A stretch of DNA of 64,000 nucleotides. Origin: Clostridiaceae bacterium. GTDB taxonomy: Bacteria; Bacillota; Clostridia; Lachnospirales; Lachnospiraceae. Positions 24,828 to 33,475 of the stretch are shown piece after piece; the stretch's first letter is position 1, and every line of letters starts with the position of its first letter. Below the pieces are notes generated by a model. It was not told the DNA's origin. It did not search any database and saw only the letters and a list, made by a program, of their open reading frames with translations. A program made the position numbers and the translations under genes. The stretch lies in assembly GCA_902363735.1 (NCBI GenBank), contig CABJBA010000010.1, positions 1 through 64,000 of the forward strand, read 5' to 3'.

Positions 24828-26090
24828 TTAAGAATCCAGAACTTTCCGGATGTCCTTTGTCTGATGATCTTCATACCGGACGATCTTACCCTCCCAGGTT
24901 CTCAGTTTCACATAGCCCGGTCCTCTGGAAACAATGTAGTTGGGAAATATGGGTGTTTTACCCTGTCCTTTTGGGGCATTTACAATAAATGTAGGGATGG
25001 CCATACCGGAAGTGTAGCCCCTTAAATATTCCATAATTTCAATTCCATCTTCAATGGAGGTATTAAAATGACTGGTTCCCTGAACATGTTTTGCATGAAA
25101 TATGTAATACGGTCTTACTCTGCATTTTAACAATTCGTGATTTAAAACCCTCATGACGTATTTATCATTGTTGATTCCATTTAACAGCACCGCCTGATTG
25201 CCCAAAACAATACCTGAATCAGCCAATTTATCACAGGCTGCCTTTGAGGTCCGGGTAATTTCCATAGAGTGGTTAAAATGGGTATTGATATAAATCGGAT
25301 GGTATTTTTTAAGCATGGAACATAAACTGTCTGTAATGCGCTGAGGCATAGTCACCAGGGTTCTGGTTCCAAGGCGGATATAATCCACATGGGAAATTTC
25401 TTTTAACTGCTTAATGATCCATTCCAGATCTTCATCGGGAAGGCATAAAGCATCTCCTCCTGTAATCAGAACATCCCTTATTTCTTCATTTTCCCTGATG
25501 TAATCAATGGATTCCAGGAGCAGTTCCCGTGACCGGTGAATATCCTGTTCTCCGATATTTCTCCTTCTTTGGCAATGCCTGCAGTACATGGCGCACTCAT
25601 TGGTCACATTGATAATCAACCGGTCCGGATAACGCCTTGTGATACAGCCGGCGGGATTGGTGAATTCCTCTCCCATGGGATCCAAGTCGCTGCATATATC
25701 CTCCAGTTCCTGATAGGTGGGTATGGACAGCAGCCGGATGGGGTCATACTTATCCTCCGGATCAGCCAAACTTAAATAGTATGGAGAAATGGCCCATCGG
25801 AATTTCTTCTCAACACGTTCTATCTGCTTTTTTTCTTTATCACTTAACCGGATGACTTTGCTCAAGGTCTCCGCATCTGTGATCCGGTGATCCAATTGCC
25901 ACTGGTAATCATCCCAATCCTCTTCGGTTGCGTTCAGCACGTCTAAAATTCTATTTTTTCTTTTTAATATTTCCTCTTCCTGGTCCAGTCCCTTGGGAAT
26001 CTCCTTTTTCACCTCCAGAAAATCTTCAATCCGCCCCTTTAACTCTTTTGCCCTCTCTATTGATATCTGTCTTTTGGTATCTTTCTCCAT
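24828..26090 (-). CDS. eam: Glutamate 2,3-aminomutase (radical SAM, PLP)
   Basis: This 420-aa KamA-family enzyme has the radical SAM cluster motif CAMYCRHC (Cys166, Cys170, Cys173) and a PLP lysine in PKGQGKTPI (Lys378). In lysine 2,3-aminomutase two Asp residues bind the substrate's side-chain amino group. Here those positions are Lys334 (FHAKHV) and Asn371 (FIVNAPKG), the pair known for glutamate 2,3-aminomutase. So the likely reaction is L-glutamate to beta-glutamate, a compatible solute. RBS AAAGGAGAAG is present. It stands alone with no acetyltransferase or transporter of the lysine system beside it. Confidence 0.88.
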   Translation of the reverse strand: MEKDTKRQISIERAKELKGRIEDFLEVKKEIPKGLDQEEEILKRKNRILDVLNATEEDWDDYQWQLDHRITDAETLSKVIRLSDKEKKQIERVEKKFRWAISPYYLSLADPEDKYDPIRLLSIPTYQELEDICSDLDPMGEEFTNPAGCITRRYPDRLIINVTNECAMYCRHCQRRRNIGEQDIHRSRELLLESIDYIRENEEIRDVLITGGDALCLPDEDLEWIIKQLKEISHVDYIRLGTRTLVTMPQRITDSLCSMLKKYHPIYINTHFNHSMEITRTSKAACDKLADSGIVLGNQAVLLNGINNDKYVMRVLNHELLKCRVRPYYIFHAKHVQGTSHFNTSIEDGIEIMEYLRGYTSGMAIPTFIVNAPKGQGKTPIFPNYIVSRGPGYVKLRTWEGKIVRYEDHQTKDIRKVLDS

Positions 26091-26223
26091 ATACCTTCTC
26101 CTTTCTATATATCCCCATATTTTATAGCATTAAAGAAACAACTTCATTGTATCAAACAAGTTGCTTCTAAGTCAACCTTTCGGATTGGAATACTATGTAT
26201 ACCGGAAAATAGTTGTCTGAGCA

Positions 26224-26266
26224 CAAAAAAACAAGCGCATTCAACGTGTGAACCGCTTGTTTTTTC
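26224..26266. terminator. Terminator of the flotillin gene
   Basis: AACAAGCG (26230-26237) pairs with CGCTTGTT (26254-26261), with further inner pairing and A/T runs on both outer sides. On the minus strand it begins 3 bp after the flotillin stop and is followed by TTTTTTTG. Confidence 0.85.
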
Positions 26267-26268
26267 TT

Positions 26269-27789
26269 CTATATAACCGGGCCTTCCTGGCTGCGGTCCG
26301 CTTTTTCTTCCTGCTTAATGGTGATTTCCGGCATTCCGGAAATGTTAATATTCCGGTTGACCTTTGCATCATAGCTTCCTGCTTTTACGATTTCACCCAA
26401 GTCAATACCCGTAGTTTCTTTCATGGACTCAAAAAGTTTTGCCATAACGGAAGGTACATTACCCGAAACTGCATCCAGGCTTCCGCCCTGATCTCCGCCT
26501 CCGATGATGGTGATTTTGTCAATCTGGGACAATGGCTGGGCAATCTTTCCTGCCACCTCGGGAAGAACCTTAATAACCATCTCAGCAACTGCCGCATTGT
26601 TATACTTCTGATAAGCTTCAGCCTTCTTTTCCATGGCCTCTGCTTCTGCCAGACCCTTGGCCTTAATAGCCTCGGCCTCGGCCTCTCCCACCATTCGGAT
26701 TCCCTGAGCTTCCTGTTCCCTGGTAAACCGTTCCGCTTCTGCCTTAGCTTTCTGGGATTCGGCCTCCTGGGTCATCTCAAACCGTTTGGCTTCTGCATTT
26801 TTCTGGCGCTCATAAAGCTCGGCCTCTGCTTTTTGCTGTCTGGCATACTTATCAGCCTCCGCCTTCTTTCTGATCTCTGCATCAAGGGACTTTTCCATAA
26901 CCTCTGCCTCTTTCTGCTTGATCAGAACCTCTTTTTCCTGCTTGGCAATATCAGCATCAGCTGATGTGACTTCAATGGTCCTGCGCTGTTCTTCCTCCTG
27001 AATCTGGTAGGCTGCATCTGCCTCTGCTTTCTTTACATCAGCCTGCCTCTTTAAATCTGACTTCTGAATATCCAGTTCATTATTCTTGATGGCAATTTCC
27101 CGCTCTGAATTAATTCTGGCATCGTTTGCCTGCTTATCAGCAGACGCCTTTGCAATGGCAATTTCCTTATCCGCCTCTGCTTTTGCAATGGCCGCTTTTT
27201 TCTTGATCTGGGAAATGTTGTCAATACCCAGGTCATCAATGACTCCGTTGTTATCAGAAAAATTCTGAACATTAAAGCTTATAATATCCAGTCCCATGGC
27301 TGCCAGATCGGGCATGGCATTTTCCTTTACCAGGTCGGCGAACTTCTGGCGGTCACTGACCATCTCTTCCAGTCTCATACGACCTACGATTTCACGCATA
27401 TTTCCTTCCAAGACTTCTCTTGCCACTTTACCTATGTATTCTGTATTCTGGTTCAAAAAGTTCTGAGCCGCCAGATCCAGACGTTTGGGATCGCTGCTGA
27501 TCTTTACATTGACAGCCGCATCCACCTGAATGTTAATATAATCGGCGGTGGGAACCGCATTGGAGGTTCTGACTTCAATGGGAATCAGCTTTAAACTCAA
27601 TTTATCAATTCTCTCTAAAAAGGGAATCTTAATGCTTGCCTTTCCAATTACGGTCTTTCTGCGAAGACCGGAGATAATAAATGCCATGTCTGGCGGGGCC
27701 TTTATGTATCCTGTTATAAAAATCAGAATAACAAGGGCTGCCAAAGCAATCACCAAAATAATGGTGAATAATTCTGTACCAAAATTCAT
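26269..27789 (-). CDS. Flotillin-family membrane scaffold protein
   Basis: The 506-aa protein has one N-terminal hydrophobic segment (about 8-27) and an SPFH/band-7 domain (about 30-200, with VRTSNAVPTADYINIQVDAAV). A long coiled coil follows (about 200-400), rich in EA/KAEA repeats, then a C-terminal region with KVLPEVAGKIAQPLSQIDKITIIGGGD, as in YuaG/FloT. It organises functional membrane microdomains. No NfeD-like partner is adjacent, which is unusual since many floT genes follow one. A consensus promoter embedded in the folD terminator drives it. Confidence 0.93.
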   Translation of the reverse strand: MNFGTELFTIILVIALAALVILIFITGYIKAPPDMAFIISGLRRKTVIGKASIKIPFLERIDKLSLKLIPIEVRTSNAVPTADYINIQVDAAVNVKISSDPKRLDLAAQNFLNQNTEYIGKVAREVLEGNMREIVGRMRLEEMVSDRQKFADLVKENAMPDLAAMGLDIISFNVQNFSDNNGVIDDLGIDNISQIKKKAAIAKAEADKEIAIAKASADKQANDARINSEREIAIKNNELDIQKSDLKRQADVKKAEADAAYQIQEEEQRRTIEVTSADADIAKQEKEVLIKQKEAEVMEKSLDAEIRKKAEADKYARQQKAEAELYERQKNAEAKRFEMTQEAESQKAKAEAERFTREQEAQGIRMVGEAEAEAIKAKGLAEAEAMEKKAEAYQKYNNAAVAEMVIKVLPEVAGKIAQPLSQIDKITIIGGGDQGGSLDAVSGNVPSVMAKLFESMKETTGIDLGEIVKAGSYDAKVNRNINISGMPEITIKQEEKADRSQEGPVI

Positions 27790-27853
27790 TCTGTATACTC
27801 CTTTCTGTCCTTCAAAATCCTATTCTTTTCATCAGTAAAATATAACTGGTTAT

Positions 27854-27882
27854 ATTATAACAAAAAAAGGTACTATTTTCAA
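27854..27882 (-). promoter_or_regulatory. Flotillin promoter overlapping the folD terminator
   Basis: The minus strand has TTGAAA (27877-27882), a 17-bp spacer and TATAAT (27854-27859). The -35 and spacer are part of the 3' arm and T-run of the upstream terminator, so the promoter lies within the transcription stop of folD. Confidence 0.7.
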
Positions 27883-27944
27883 TTCAGCAAAACTTACGGT
27901 TTCCTTAAAGGAATTGTCTGAATATTTTAAATAATACCTTTTTA
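27862..27944 (-). terminator. Long-stem terminator of folD
   Basis: On the minus strand AAAAGGTATTATTT pairs with AAATAGTACCTTTT around a long loop with an inner TTCAG/CTGAA stem, followed by TTTTTTTG. It begins about 10 bp past the folD stop. Confidence 0.7.
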
Positions 27945-27953
27945 CAGTCACTG

Positions 27954-28790
27954 CTATTTTGCCAAAGCCGCCATGACCAGATGTCTGGCAAGGACTGCGG
28001 TAGTTACTGCGCCCACTCCTCCGGGAACAGGCGTTGCCATAGAAGCAGTTCCTTCCAGTGAATCAAAGTCCACATCCCCGCACAGCTTTCCATCTTTATC
28101 CACATTAATTCCCACATCAATCACCACTGCACCCTCTCCTGCAAAAGAAGCATTGATCATCTTTGCACGTCCGGCGGCGGCAACCAGGATTTGTGCTTGT
28201 CTGCACGTTTCTTCTAAATTTTCTGTCCGGGTATGACAGATGGTGACCGTTGCATGTTCCTTCAGTAAAAGCATGGACAGCGGCCGCCCCACTACCATAC
28301 TTCTTCCCACAACTGCTACTCTCTTTCCTGACAAGGCAATATCATTGGCCTTTAAAACCTCAATGACTGCCTCTGCTGTACAAGGGGCAAAACCAGTGTC
28401 ATCGCCTGCAAACACTTTTGCAATGTTTTCAGGAGATATTCCGTCTAAGTCCTTACACGGGTCAATGATGTGTTCAATATCCGTTTCATTGATCTGCTTT
28501 GGCAGGGGGCGGAGCAAAAGGATTCCGTCAATATCCTTATTCAAATTAATCGCTTTAAATTCTTTTTTGAACGCTTCGTCAGTTATATTCTCCGGAAAAG
28601 CAAAGCTCTCAGCCTGAAGACCAAAACTCTCCATCTTTTTTAAGGCCCCACGCTCGTAGGATAAATCATCGGGACGCTCTCCCACTCTCACAATGGCAAG
28701 CTTTGGTATTCTGCCATGAAGGCCTGCCAAAAGCCTTTCCACATCTTCTTTGATCTTTGCAGACACTGCTGCACCTTTTAACGCTATCAC
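27954..28790 (-). CDS. folD: FolD-family methylene-THF dehydrogenase, probably lacking cyclohydrolase activity
   Basis: This 278-aa FolD homologue has the Rossmann motif VVGRSMVVGRPLSMLLL and the C-terminal ATPVPGGVGAVTTAVL. Two cyclohydrolase residues of E. coli FolD are not kept: the YxxxK lysine (Lys54) is Ala in YERGALKK, and the Gln of VQLPLP (Gln98) is Leu in LLLRPLP. The enzyme is therefore probably an NADP- or NAD-dependent methylene-THF dehydrogenase only, with FchA upstream doing the hydrolysis. I favour a GTG start at 28790, with AGGAGG 10 nt before and a family-like N-terminus (VIALKGAAVSAKIKE). An ATG at 28820 lacks a good RBS. Confidence 0.85.
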   Translation of the reverse strand: MIALKGAAVSAKIKEDVERLLAGLHGRIPKLAIVRVGERPDDLSYERGALKKMESFGLQAESFAFPENITDEAFKKEFKAINLNKDIDGILLLRPLPKQINETDIEHIIDPCKDLDGISPENIAKVFAGDDTGFAPCTAEAVIEVLKANDIALSGKRVAVVGRSMVVGRPLSMLLLKEHATVTICHTRTENLEETCRQAQILVAAAGRAKMINASFAGEGAVVIDVGINVDKDGKLCGDVDFDSLEGTASMATPVPGGVGAVTTAVLARHLVMAALAK

Positions 28791-28873
28791 GACTGCTCTG
28801 CCTCCTTTTCTCTTATCCATTATTTCCGTAAACCATGAGCCAAATACCCTCTCGCTTGCTGCGGGGTGTTTGA

Positions 28874-29503
28874 CTACTTTTTCAATGCGGCTTCCACGGC
28901 ATCGTAAGTGGCGTCAGCCCGGCGGATTCCTTCCTGAACCAGCTTTTCTGCCTGTTCATTGAGAGAAACGGCCTTTTCCCGGTTCTTCATCAGACCGGTA
29001 TTAATAGAAACATTCATCTTTGCTCCCAGCAGGGCAGAACGGAGAAACTGGACTCCCACCCCAACATCACTGACAGCCAGACGGCTTCCTTTTTCAGCCA
29101 GAATATCCATAAGCTCCAGGGCTTCCGCTGCACGTTCCATAACAGAAATCGGAACGATAGAAGCTTTCAGCAGATTTTCTTCCAAAACCGCTTCCTTATA
29201 CTTTTTTTCTTCTTCTGTTGCGGAAGGAAGACCATAGGCCGCAGCCAAAGGAGCAAATACCACCCCGTCTTCGTCTGCAAGTCTGATAAATTCTGTTTTT
29301 AAAGCCTCCAGCTTTTTCAGAATGGACTGCATTTCTCCTTCCACATCAGCATACTTTTTTTTGCCAAGCGTCAGGTTGACCACCATTTCTCCCAAGGCAG
29401 CTCCCATGGCGCCTCCAAGGCCCGCCGCTCCTCCTCCGCCCGGGGTGGGGCTTTTCGAGGATAATTCCTTTAAGAATGTATAAACAGTAAGGTCTTGTAT
29501 CAT
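28874..29503 (-). CDS. fchA: Methenyl-THF cyclohydrolase / FTCD-C family (FchA-like)
   Basis: This 209-aa protein matches the cyclodeaminase/cyclohydrolase family, with the signature SPTPGGGGAAGLGGAMG at residues 18-34 and RLADEDGVVFAPLAAAYGLP further on. In clostridia and acetogens FchA hydrolyses 5,10-methenyl-THF to 10-formyl-THF. It lies directly upstream of folD (gap about 80 bp) on the same strand, which fits the loss of cyclohydrolase residues in that FolD. RBS AAAAGGGAG. Formimino-THF cyclodeaminase activity is the alternative, but no histidine degradation genes are nearby. Confidence 0.88.
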   Translation of the reverse strand: MIQDLTVYTFLKELSSKSPTPGGGGAAGLGGAMGAALGEMVVNLTLGKKKYADVEGEMQSILKKLEALKTEFIRLADEDGVVFAPLAAAYGLPSATEEEKKYKEAVLEENLLKASIVPISVMERAAEALELMDILAEKGSRLAVSDVGVGVQFLRSALLGAKMNVSINTGLMKNREKAVSLNEQAEKLVQEGIRRADATYDAVEAALKK

Positions 29504-29591
29504 GGCTTGTCTCCCTTTTCAGTACAATATTTGTTTTTTATTATATAGGGCTTTTAGAAAAAAAACAAGGTTATTCCAATAATATAAAGGA

Positions 29592-29625
29592 AGCCGGAGC
29601 CATGGAAACTCCATAAACTCCGGCT
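29592..29625 (-). terminator. Terminator of the argCJBD operon
   Basis: AGCCGGAG (29592-29599) pairs with CTCCGGCT (29618-29625), with partial pairing inside the loop. It lies 14 bp after the argD stop on the minus strand. The following T-tract (TCCTTTATATT) is modest. Confidence 0.7.
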
Positions 29626-29638
29626 AAAATATGATCTT

Positions 29639-30835
29639 TTATGACTGATGATCCAGTACTGTTTTCAGCCTTTTTATCATCTCATCCACATCCTTTTTAC
29701 CGATCACAAGAGGGGGAACAAAACGGATTACATTGGTTCCCGCACTGATCAATACCAGTTTCTCCTCCAGCAATGCCTGACTTACTATAGAAGAAACAGG
29801 AATGGAAAACTCAAGACCCTGAATCAGTCCAATCCCTCTCTGGCTGGTTACCATATCGTACTGGTCTGTTAATTCTAACAGCTTCTTTTCCAGGTAATTC
29901 CCCATTTCCTTTGCATGTTCTGTCAGGTTTCTGCTTTCAAAAATATCCAGTACCTTGGAAGCTGCTGCCGTCACAAAAGGATTTCCTCCGTAAGTGGTTC
30001 CGTGATCTCCCGGTCCCATGGCTGTTGCCGCCTTTCCTGATGCCAAAAATGCACCTATGGGAACTCCATTTCCCAATGCTTTTGCCACAGTCATTACATC
30101 CGGCTTCACGCCATACTTCTGCCAGGCAAACATGTTTCCGGTCCTGCCCATTCCACACTGAATTTCATCAAGAATCAGCAGCACGTCATTCTCATCGCAA
30201 AGAGCTTTTACTCCTTTTAAAAATTCTTCTGTTGCCGGATAAATTCCCCCTTCTCCCTGGACCGTTTCCATAATGATAGCACAGGTCCTGGAATTCACCA
30301 AAGCTTTCACGCTGTCTAAATTGTTAAAATCAGCAAATTTAATTCCTGGGATAAGGGGCTTGAACGGTTCCTGGTAGTGATCGTTTCCGGTTACAGAAAG
30401 GGCACCTAAGCTCCTGCCGTGAAAGGAGTGGTTCATGGCAATAATCTCATGATTATGGATTCCCCGGTCAGAAGCATATTTCTTAGCAATTTTTAAAGCT
30501 CCCTCTATGGCCTCTGTTCCGCTGTTGGTAAAGAACACACGGTCCATATTCGATGCCTTTAACAGCTTTTCACCCGCCTCCACAGCAGGTTCGTTGTAAA
30601 ATAAATTAGAAGTATGGAGAAGTTTATCCACCTGGGCTTTTAATGCCCCGCTAAATTCAGGATCATTGTATCCCAGTCCCATGACCGCAATACCGGCTCC
30701 AAAGTCTAAGTACTCCTGACCTTCCGTATCGTATAAGTACACCCCTTCCCCATGGTCAAACACCACCGGAAAACGGTTATAGGTTTTATATAAATTTGAT
30801 TCTGCTTTGTCTATCAGCGCCTGTTTACTTCCCAT
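29639..30835 (-). CDS. argD: Acetylornithine aminotransferase
   Basis: The 398-aa class III PLP aminotransferase has the expected length and motifs: [47 protein letters not shown] and the Schiff-base lysine in [14 protein letters not shown]. It converts N-acetylglutamate semialdehyde to N-acetylornithine. It is the last gene of the argC-argD operon and its ATG lies inside the argB stop region (11-bp overlap), implying translational coupling. Context makes acetylornithine the substrate rather than ornithine or succinyldiaminopimelate. Confidence 0.95.
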   Translation of the reverse strand: MGSKQALIDKAESNLYKTYNRFPVVFDHGEGVYLYDTEGQEYLDFGAGIAVMGLGYNDPEFSGALKAQVDKLLHTSNLFYNEPAVEAGEKLLKASNMDRVFFTNSGTEAIEGALKIAKKYASDRGIHNHEIIAMNHSFHGRSLGALSVTGNDHYQEPFKPLIPGIKFADFNNLDSVKALVNSRTCAIIMETVQGEGGIYPATEEFLKGVKALCDENDVLLILDEIQCGMGRTGNMFAWQKYGVKPDVMTVAKALGNGVPIGAFLASGKAATAMGPGDHGTTYGGNPFVTAAASKVLDIFESRNLTEHAKEMGNYLEKKLLELTDQYDMVTSQRGIGLIQGLEFSIPVSSIVSQALLEEKLVLISAGTNVIRFVPPLVIGKKDVDEMIKRLKTVLDHQS

Positions 30836-31721
30836 GATAAAAACGCTCCTCTCCGCTGCTTATGATGGCAGTTCCGATTCCCTTGTTGGTAAATATCTCC
30901 AGAAGAAGACAATGAGGAATTCTTCCATCCATAATATGCACTCTGGACACGCCTTTTTCCATGGCATCAATGCAGTTGTTAAGTTTTGGCAGCATTCCCC
31001 CGCCTAAATTACCGCTGCTTACAAATTTCTGGGCTTCCTCCACGGACATTTCAGAAATCAGAGATTCCTTATCCTTAAAATCCCGATACACGCCCTCCAC
31101 ATCAGTTAAGAAAGCCAGCTTTTCCGCCTGCATCGCTGTGGCAATGGCACAAGCCGCATCATCTGCGTTGATGTTGTAGGTCTTAAATTCCTCATCAAAA
31201 CCAGTGGGACATATAATGGGAAGAAAATCCTTTTCCAGAAGGTCATAAATGATTTCAGGATCCACCTTTGTAATTTCTCCCACATAGCCGATGTCCTCTC
31301 CGCCGGAATAGCGCTTCTGGCATTTTAACATCATGGCGTCCTTGCCGCTGATTCCAACGGCTTTGATTCCCAGCTCATTAACCAGTTGAACCAGACTTTT
31401 GTTGACCCGGTTTAATACCATTTCCGCAATTTCCATGGTGGCCTCGTCAGTTACCCGAAGCCCGTTGATGAATTGGGGCTCCATCCCCGATTTTTCTACC
31501 CACTTGCTGATTTCTTTTCCGCCTCCATGGACAATAATGGGCTTAAAGCCTACCAGTTTTAACAGTACAACATCCTGAATGACCTGTTTTTTCAGTTCCT
31601 CATCTGCCATAGCGCTTCCGCCGTATTTTACCACAATGATCTTGCGGTTAAAACGCTGAATGTAAGGAAGTGCTTCAATGAGCACTTCCGCTTTTTCCAT
31701 AATGCTGTGATCCAGTTCCAT
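30825..31721 (-). CDS. argB: Acetylglutamate kinase
   Basis: The 298-aa amino-acid kinase begins [21 protein letters not shown]. It carries VVKYGGSAM (ATP phosphate contacts), [18 protein letters not shown] (acetylglutamate binding) and [20 protein letters not shown]. It phosphorylates N-acetylglutamate. The long N-terminal helix resembles the arginine-inhibited hexameric forms, so feedback inhibition is likely but not certain. Start 31721 follows AAGGAGGG; the gap to argJ is about 22 bp. Confidence 0.95.
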   Translation of the reverse strand: MELDHSIMEKAEVLIEALPYIQRFNRKIIVVKYGGSAMADEELKKQVIQDVVLLKLVGFKPIIVHGGGKEISKWVEKSGMEPQFINGLRVTDEATMEIAEMVLNRVNKSLVQLVNELGIKAVGISGKDAMMLKCQKRYSGGEDIGYVGEITKVDPEIIYDLLEKDFLPIICPTGFDEEFKTYNINADDAACAIATAMQAEKLAFLTDVEGVYRDFKDKESLISEMSVEEAQKFVSSGNLGGGMLPKLNNCIDAMEKGVSRVHIMDGRIPHCLLLEIFTNKGIGTAIISSGEERFYHGK

Positions 31722-31743
31722 ATCTATCCCTCCTTGCATTCGG

Positions 31744-32967
31744 TTAAGAACGGTAATCTGCGTTGATTTTTACATAGTCAAAGGTCAGGTCACATCCCCA
31801 GGCTGTTGCAGTGGCTTGCCCCAGCTTAATGTCAGCCGTAGCTGTCACCTCTGACTCTGACAAGATTTTGGTGGCCTCAGCCTCGCTGTAATCCAGAGCA
31901 ACCCCATCTTCAATAATTTTAAGCTTTCCTGCTGCGCTTTCAAAATATAAATCCACCTTTTCCGGGTCAAACATAGCTCCGGAATAACCCATGGCGCAAA
32001 GGATGCGGCCCCAATTGGCATCGTGGCCGAAAATGGCAGCCTTGGTCAGGCTGGAGGTGATGACGGACTTTGACAAAGTTACCGCCTGTTCCTTTGTTTC
32101 CGCACCAATAATCTTCACTTCAAACAATGCGGTACAGCCTTCCCCGTCTCCTGCCATCTTTTTGGCAAGAGTTTCATTGATGAAATTTAAAGCCATGCAA
32201 AAGGCCTGATAGTCTTCATTTTTTTCTGTAATCTCTTTATTTCCTGCCATTCCATTGGCAAGAAGAAGAACCGTGTCATTGGTAGAAGTATCCCCGTCCA
32301 CGGAAATCATATTATAGGTATCTTTAATATCTTCCCTTAAAGCTTCTGTTAAAAGCTCCTTGGAAATAGCCGCATCTGTGGTGACAAAACTCAGCATGGT
32401 ACACATATCGGGGTGAATCATGCCGGAGCCTTTGCACATACCGCCTATGGTAATGGTCTTTCCTCCTGCTTCAAACTGAACTGCCACTTCCTTTTTCACT
32501 GTGTCCGTAGTCATGATGGCTGTAGCAGCCGCAGTTCCGCTTTCCTCACTGCTGTCAAGGCCTGGCACCATAGCGGTCACTCCTGCTGCAATCCGATCCA
32601 TGGGAAGTTGTCTGCCGATGACTCCTGTAGAAGCCACCAAAACAGAATTGACAGGGATGGAAAGGCATTCTGCTGCCTTCTGTGCTGTTTCTTCACAGTA
32701 GCCCAGGCCCTCTTCTCCTGTACAGGCATTGGCAACTCCTGCATTGACCACTACTGCCTGGGCATAAGGGGAGTTGGTTACGATTTCTTTATCCCATTTT
32801 ACCGGAGCTGCCTTGACAACGTTGGTGGTAAATGTTCCAGCTGCCTTAGCGGGCACTTCACTGTAAATCATAGCCATATCTTTCCGGTCTTTATATTTAA
32901 TTCCTGCTGCTGTTGAGGCAGCTTTAAAACCCTTTGCCGCCGTTACTCCGCCGCTGATTTTTTTCAT
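31744..32967 (-). CDS. argJ: Ornithine acetyltransferase / N-acetylglutamate synthase
   Basis: The 407-aa autoprocessing enzyme cleaves before the nucleophilic Thr in [10 protein letters not shown] (usual form ATML). N-terminal features are [18 protein letters not shown], and [11 protein letters not shown] and [12 protein letters not shown] follow. It recycles the acetyl group from acetylornithine to glutamate, and bifunctional forms also use acetyl-CoA. Start 32967 follows GGGAGGAGC. Because ArgJ recycles acetyl groups, only a priming N-acetylglutamate synthase is otherwise needed, and the small GNAT gene just upstream is a candidate. Confidence 0.95.
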   Translation of the reverse strand: MKKISGGVTAAKGFKAASTAAGIKYKDRKDMAMIYSEVPAKAAGTFTTNVVKAAPVKWDKEIVTNSPYAQAVVVNAGVANACTGEEGLGYCEETAQKAAECLSIPVNSVLVASTGVIGRQLPMDRIAAGVTAMVPGLDSSEESGTAAATAIMTTDTVKKEVAVQFEAGGKTITIGGMCKGSGMIHPDMCTMLSFVTTDAAISKELLTEALREDIKDTYNMISVDGDTSTNDTVLLLANGMAGNKEITEKNEDYQAFCMALNFINETLAKKMAGDGEGCTALFEVKIIGAETKEQAVTLSKSVITSSLTKAAIFGHDANWGRILCAMGYSGAMFDPEKVDLYFESAAGKLKIIEDGVALDYSEAEATKILSESEVTATADIKLGQATATAWGCDLTFDYVKINADYRS

Positions 32968-32984
32968 ATGGATGCTCCTCCCGC

Positions 32985-33431
32985 TCATTGAACGAATTTA
33001 ATCATATTTTCTTCTATTAAATCAAAGTTATAATAATTTAAGTCTTCTCTGAAGATCCAGCCTGCCTTTTTCCAGAATTCATTTCCTACTGCATTGGTTT
33101 GAAAAGCAACCAGACTGACCTTGCTGATCCCTTCTTCCTTCAGCCGGTTCATGGCTTCCAAAACCATCTGATTTCCAACTCCCTGCTGGCGGCATTTGGC
33201 TGCCACACAGACGTGATAGAAAAAAGCTCTCCGCCCGTCGTGACCACTGAGAATGGTACCGACGACTTTTCCCTTCTCCTCTGCAACTACACTGAGACCG
33301 GGGTTTCTCATTATAAATTTTTCTATAGACTGTCTGGAATCCTCCATGGAGTAGATTCTAAATCCTTTGATTGATGACCATAGTTCAAAAACCTGATCAT
33401 AGTCCTGTATTTCCATGGTTCGAATAATCAT
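32985..33431 (-). CDS. GNAT acetyltransferase inside the arg operon
   Basis: This 148-aa single-domain GNAT has acetyl-CoA-binding motif A at about 82-96 (CRQQGVGNQMVLEAM) and a C-terminal FWKKAGWIFREDLNYY. It sits between argC and argJ in the operon (17 bp before argJ). A priming N-acetylglutamate synthase role is possible by context, but short arginine-pathway NAGS proteins cannot be recognised with certainty by eye. AAAGGAGG lies 15 nt before the ATG, and an in-frame CTG at 33440 fits the spacing better, so the true start is uncertain. Confidence 0.82.
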   Translation of the reverse strand: MIIRTMEIQDYDQVFELWSSIKGFRIYSMEDSRQSIEKFIMRNPGLSVVAEEKGKVVGTILSGHDGRRAFFYHVCVAAKCRQQGVGNQMVLEAMNRLKEEGISKVSLVAFQTNAVGNEFWKKAGWIFREDLNYYNFDLIEENMIKFVQ

Positions 33432-33475
33432 AATAACCAGACGGACCTCCTTTGTTGTATTTTTATTAATAGGAT

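Noticed and set aside
32413..32916. 167-codon plus-strand frame opposite argJ
   Set aside because: It is the antisense shadow of a well-conserved argJ, with Cys/His/Ser-rich composition and no RBS.
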